Of a stretch of DNA of 64,000 nt, positions 61,444 to 64,000 are shown piece by piece. Origin of the DNA: Afipia sp. GAS231 (GTDB lineage Bacteria; Pseudomonadota; Alphaproteobacteria; Rhizobiales; Xanthobacteraceae); NCBI RefSeq assembly GCF_900103365.1, contig NZ_LT629703.1, positions 3,906,001 through 3,970,000 on the forward strand. Reading direction: 5' to 3'. Under the pieces are notes generated by a model. It saw only the letters and a program-made list of their open reading frames with translations. It was not told the DNA's origin and searched no databases. The first letter of the stretch is position 1; every line of letters starts with the position of its first letter. The position numbers and the translations under genes were made by a program.

Positions 61444-62898
61444 TCACGATTTCTCCGCAACGATCCCAAGGCTTGGCACGGGCACGCCTCTCTCGTGGCG
61501 GATCGGTTGCTGTTCAAGCTTTAACACCACAAGACCGGCTGCCTCGAGCGACGCGCGCACATAAGAAGCACTATGAGCGTAGCGCTTGCCCTCGCCCATA
61601 ATAAAACCGTCGCCGTCGTGCCTCTCCAGAGTGAAAGCCAAAAGGCCGCCGGAAGCCAGAACGCGGCTCGCTTCCTTCAGAACCGGAAAGAGATCGGCGA
61701 CATAGACCATCGCGTCGGCGGAGAGGACGAGCTCTGCGTCGGAGTCAGGCGTCGTACGCAGACCCTCCAGCATATCGGTCACTTTAAGCTGGGCATAGAG
61801 ACCCGTGGCGCGTGCCTTTTCGATCATAGCCGGCGAAAGGTCGATGCCGATGAATTGATCGACTATTTTAGCAAAGGCGACCGCCGCCAGTCCTGTACCG
61901 CAACCGAGATCGATCGCGTGTTTGAAATTGGCCGGCCTCTGACGCGCTTGGCACGCGGACCGCACCGCCTCAAACAACACCGAGGGTCCGCGATATCCAA
62001 GACTCTCCACCAGAGCGGTGTCGAATGTAGCCGCATATTGATCGAACAGCGAACGCACATAGGCAGGTGGCATTTCGGACAATTCGTCAGCGCCCAGCCG
62101 CATCAGTTCGACGCTCGCACCGAACGGATCGGAAGGATCTATTTCACGCGCCCGGCGTAAGGCCTTGATCGCGCCGTCACGATCCCCGAGTTGCTCAAGC
62201 ACTTTTCCAAGCAACCGCCAGACAGACACGCGGTCCGGCTCCAACTCAGATGCCCGCCGATAGCTAGCCGCTGCCTCTGCAGTCCTACCGAGATTGCGCA
62301 GGCAATCACCTTTGACACAGAGAGCTTCAACCTGATCCGGGGAAATGGCCAGCGAAAGATCGCACTTGGCGAGCGCCTCCTCATACCGGCCTAATTCGAG
62401 CAAGACGCCGCCGCTCAGAGCTGATGCCTCCGCATTGTTGGGATCGAGCGTAAAAGCATGCTCATACGTCAGCAATACTTCATCGTATCGACGCTGTATT
62501 CGCAGCAGGTTTCCTAATTTGATCCAACCCGCGGCCCGATTTGGAGCCAGCTTGATCGCGATATCGAAGCTTTTCCTGGCGTCATCCAACTTGTTCTGGT
62601 CTCGAAGCAGCTCCCCGAGATTCAAGAAATATTCGTGATTGTTCGGGTTGCATCTGATTGCCGAGGCGACCAGATCGACGGCCAAATCCAGCCTGTTGGT
62701 CTGCCAGTGAACCAAACCAAGAAGATGGAGCGAATCCGCGTGCTTCGGATCAAGCGTTAATGCCTGCCGACAGCGGTCTTCGGCCGGCCCATATCGTTTG
62801 GACAAAAAGTGGCGCGCGGCGGCGTCGTACAGATCGGTCGGAGAGCGCCTTGTTCTGCTCTGCTCATGGCTTTTGAAACGAGGTCGAAGCCGGCCCAT
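61444..62898 (-). CDS. TPR-repeat SAM-dependent methyltransferase
   Basis: With the start at 62898 the protein has 484 residues. The N-terminal 270 residues hold about seven TPR units (for example YGPAEDRCRQALTLDPKHAD, YDEVLLTYEHAFTLDPNNAE, ALRRAREIDPSDPF). The C-terminal 200 residues form a class I methyltransferase with motif I in AIDLGCGTGLAAVAFA, FIGIDLSPAMIEKAR next and LVLSADAMVYVADL. The substrate is not known. Codons look more AT-rich at third positions than the neighbouring core genes. It lies between proB and proA. Confidence 0.88.
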   Translation of the reverse strand: MGRLRPRFKSHEQSRTRRSPTDLYDAAARHFLSKRYGPAEDRCRQALTLDPKHADSLHLLGLVHWQTNRLDLAVDLVASAIRCNPNNHEYFLNLGELLRDQNKLDDARKSFDIAIKLAPNRAAGWIKLGNLLRIQRRYDEVLLTYEHAFTLDPNNAEASALSGGVLLELGRYEEALAKCDLSLAISPDQVEALCVKGDCLRNLGRTAEAAASYRRASELEPDRVSVWRLLGKVLEQLGDRDGAIKALRRAREIDPSDPFGASVELMRLGADELSEMPPAYVRSLFDQYAATFDTALVESLGYRGPSVLFEAVRSACQARQRPANFKHAIDLGCGTGLAAVAFAKIVDQFIGIDLSPAMIEKARATGLYAQLKVTDMLEGLRTTPDSDAELVLSADAMVYVADLFPVLKEASRVLASGGLLAFTLERHDGDGFIMGEGKRYAHSASYVRASLEAAGLVVLKLEQQPIRHERGVPVPSLGIVAEKS

Positions 62899-63331
62899 TG
62901 TAGGCGTCCTTTGGAATTGAGATCGACCAACGTATCGTTGTCGCAAAGACCCGAATCAATTCCATGATAAACCCAACTCCTAACGAAGAGATAACTCTCG
63001 AAGTCATTGCGCGAGGAGTATTTGATCCAGCCGGGTGGCAGAAGTATCATCGAGTTCTTCGGAAAGCTGGGCTTTCCGAAGATAACAGGCCATTTCAGAA
63101 AAGGGACGTCCGCTCTTGGGGGCGCACCAAAGCGGACGTCCGCCGTTCGCTCCAGGTTTATCGGTTCACGCCGTAGATTCCCTTGGCGTGCCGTGAGCGG
63201 CCTCACTGCAAACCGATTTGCGCAGTTTTCCGTCGGCAACGACATCGTCTTCTACTGAGCCTTGCCCGACGGTGTCGAAGTCGTCCGTGTGATGAGCGGT
63301 CGGCAAGACATCGATGCCTGTCGTGTGAGGC
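62899..63331. other. Intergenic region with two strong hairpins between the TPR methyltransferase and proB
   Basis: About 430 bases. It contains two perfect 11-base inverted repeats (63057-63081 and 63104-63141). A minus-strand open frame of 162 codons (62757-63245) crosses the region and overlaps the TPR gene, but reads like translated repeat DNA. The segment near 63104 (GGACGTCCGCTC, AAAGCGGACGTCC) resembles dispersed bradyrhizobial intergenic elements of the AAAGCGGACAT type; this last point is from memory of such genomes. Confidence 0.55.
63057..63141. repeat. Two adjacent perfect hairpins
   Basis: Hairpin A: CTTCGGAAAGC (63057-63067), loop TGG, GCTTTCCGAAG (63071-63081). Hairpin B: GGACGTCCGCT (63104-63114), 16-base loop, AGCGGACGTCC (63131-63141). 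Both have perfect 11-base arms, and neither is followed by a T run that would make it a simple terminator. Confidence 0.8.
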
Positions 63332-64000
63332 TTACGCCAAATCGGTCGTCCGCGGCCCGCCCACCACCAGATCGTCGCGGTGGATCATCTCGGCCCGGCC
63401 GCTGATGCCCAGGATCACCATCACGTCAGGCGAAGAGCGGCCTTTGATCTTCTCGGCGTCGTCGGCGTCATAGGCGACGAGGCCGCGGCCGATTTCGTGC
63501 GTATCAGGGCCGCGCACCACCACGGCGTCGCCGCGGGCGAACTGGCCGTCGATCCGGATCACGCCGGCCGGCAGCAGGCTCTTGCCGGCGCGGAGCGCCG
63601 CGACCGCGCCGGCGTCGATGGTCAGCGTGCCCTTGGGCTCCAGCGAGCCTGCGATCCAGCGTTTTCGCGCGGTGACGGGATTGGCGGGGGTCAGGAACCA
63701 GGTGCAGCGGCCGCCGTCGGCGATCGCCTGCAGCGGATGCTCGATCTTGCCGGACGCGATCAGCATATGCGTGCCGGCGGTGGTCGCGATCTTGGCGGCT
63801 TCGATCTTGGTGTACATGCCGCCGCGCGACAGTTCGGATTCCGCCGCACCCGCCATCGCCTCGATTTCCGAGGTGACGGATTCCACGATCGGAATCAGCT
63901 TTGCATTCGGATTGGCGCCGGGCGGCGCGTCATAGAGGCCGTCGATGTCGGACAGCAGCACCAGCAAATCGGCGCTCGCCATGGTGGCGACGCGCGCGGC
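63332..64000 (-). CDS. proB: Glutamate 5-kinase (start outside window)
   Basis: First step of proline synthesis. Only the C-terminal 222 or so codons are in the window. The visible part has the amino-acid-kinase motifs [15 protein letters not shown] and GTGGMYTK-like [18 protein letters not shown], followed by the C-terminal PUA domain (from about [24 protein letters not shown]). The frame is open to the last base, so the N-terminus lies beyond 64000. The gene runs leftwards toward the TPR methyltransferase. Confidence 0.97.
   Translation of the reverse strand, partial: AARVATMASADLLVLLSDIDGLYDAPPGANPNAKLIPIVESVTSEIEAMAGAAESELSRGGMYTKIEAAKIATTAGTHMLIASGKIEHPLQAIADGGRCTWFLTPANPVTARKRWIAGSLEPKGTLTIDAGAVAALRAGKSLLPAGVIRIDGQFARGDAVVVRGPDTHEIGRGLVAYDADDAEKIKGRSSPDVMVILGISGRAEMIHRDDLVVGGPRTTDLA

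Noticed and set aside
62757..63245. Minus-strand open frame of 162 codons overlapping the TPR methyltransferase start
   Set aside because: It overlaps a well-supported gene by 142 bases, crosses both hairpins, and the translated text around RFGAPPRADV reads like repeat DNA.

Overview
The window is about 64 kb of GC-rich alphaproteobacterial chromosome. Gene order, intergenic repeats and protein sequences all point to Bradyrhizobium or a close relative in the Nitrobacteraceae (Rhodopseudomonas, Afipia). This placement rests on recognised synteny and protein families; no search was run. No rRNA gene, tRNA gene, CRISPR array, intact insertion sequence or prophage was seen.

Layout. 1-3.5 kb: a type I secretion ABC exporter (5' end outside the window) and its HlyD-type adaptor. 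3.6-5.1 kb: two secreted proteins (SIMPL domain; GyrI-like domain). 5.3-10.1 kb: dapF, mtaB, an RluA-type pseudouridine synthase, ftsY and yciB. 10.3-14 kb: a helix-hairpin-helix secreted protein and the cytochrome c maturation cluster ccmA-B-C-D-G, read leftwards. 14.1-20.3 kb: acnA, a DUF1223 protein, a DUF2794 protein, a GNAT acetyltransferase and a BI-1 family membrane protein. 20.5-26.7 kb: a ybbP/ybbA-type ABC transporter divergent from a TesA-type GDSL hydrolase, then thpR and zapE. 26.9-37.5 kb: a TCA-cycle block, mdh-sucC-(DUF1579)-sucD-sucA-sucB-(SDR)-lpdA. 37.7-42.5 kb: a small membrane protein, a DUF4337 protein, xerC and priA. 42.7-49 kb: an RlpA-like protein and the F1 ATP synthase operon atpHAGDC, which ends in a strong terminator. 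49.2-50.8 kb: a membrane-anchored class III nucleotide cyclase. 50.9-59.8 kb: a long leftward cluster, read in transcription order proA, nadD, rsfS, rlmH, EnvC-like, ctpA, yibQ-like, two rppH paralogues and a 73-codon gene. 60.1-63.3 kb: a short accessory stretch. 63.3 kb to the end: the C-terminal part of proB.

Most genes are housekeeping. acnA, mdh, sucCD, the 2-oxoglutarate dehydrogenase genes and lpdA cover the second half of the TCA cycle, and atpHAGDC makes the F1 head of ATP synthase. The ccm genes supply heme and reductant for c-type cytochromes. The EnvC-like, CtpA, ZapE and RlpA-like proteins act in division and the envelope. Intergenic spaces carry many palindromic repeats of at least six types; several lie between genes that otherwise look like one operon (ccmA/ccmB, atpA/atpG, atpD/atpC).

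I found no clear undescribed multi-gene system. The best leads are a class III cyclase with three Cys-paired repeats placed across the membrane from its catalytic domain; an accessory insertion separating proB from proA, with two perfect 11-bp hairpins; twin palindromes just upstream of the DUF2794 gene; a duplicated ribosome-binding-site unit before the yibQ-like gene; an EnvC-like LytM domain that has lost zinc ligands; and tandem RppH paralogues, one with an altered Nudix box.
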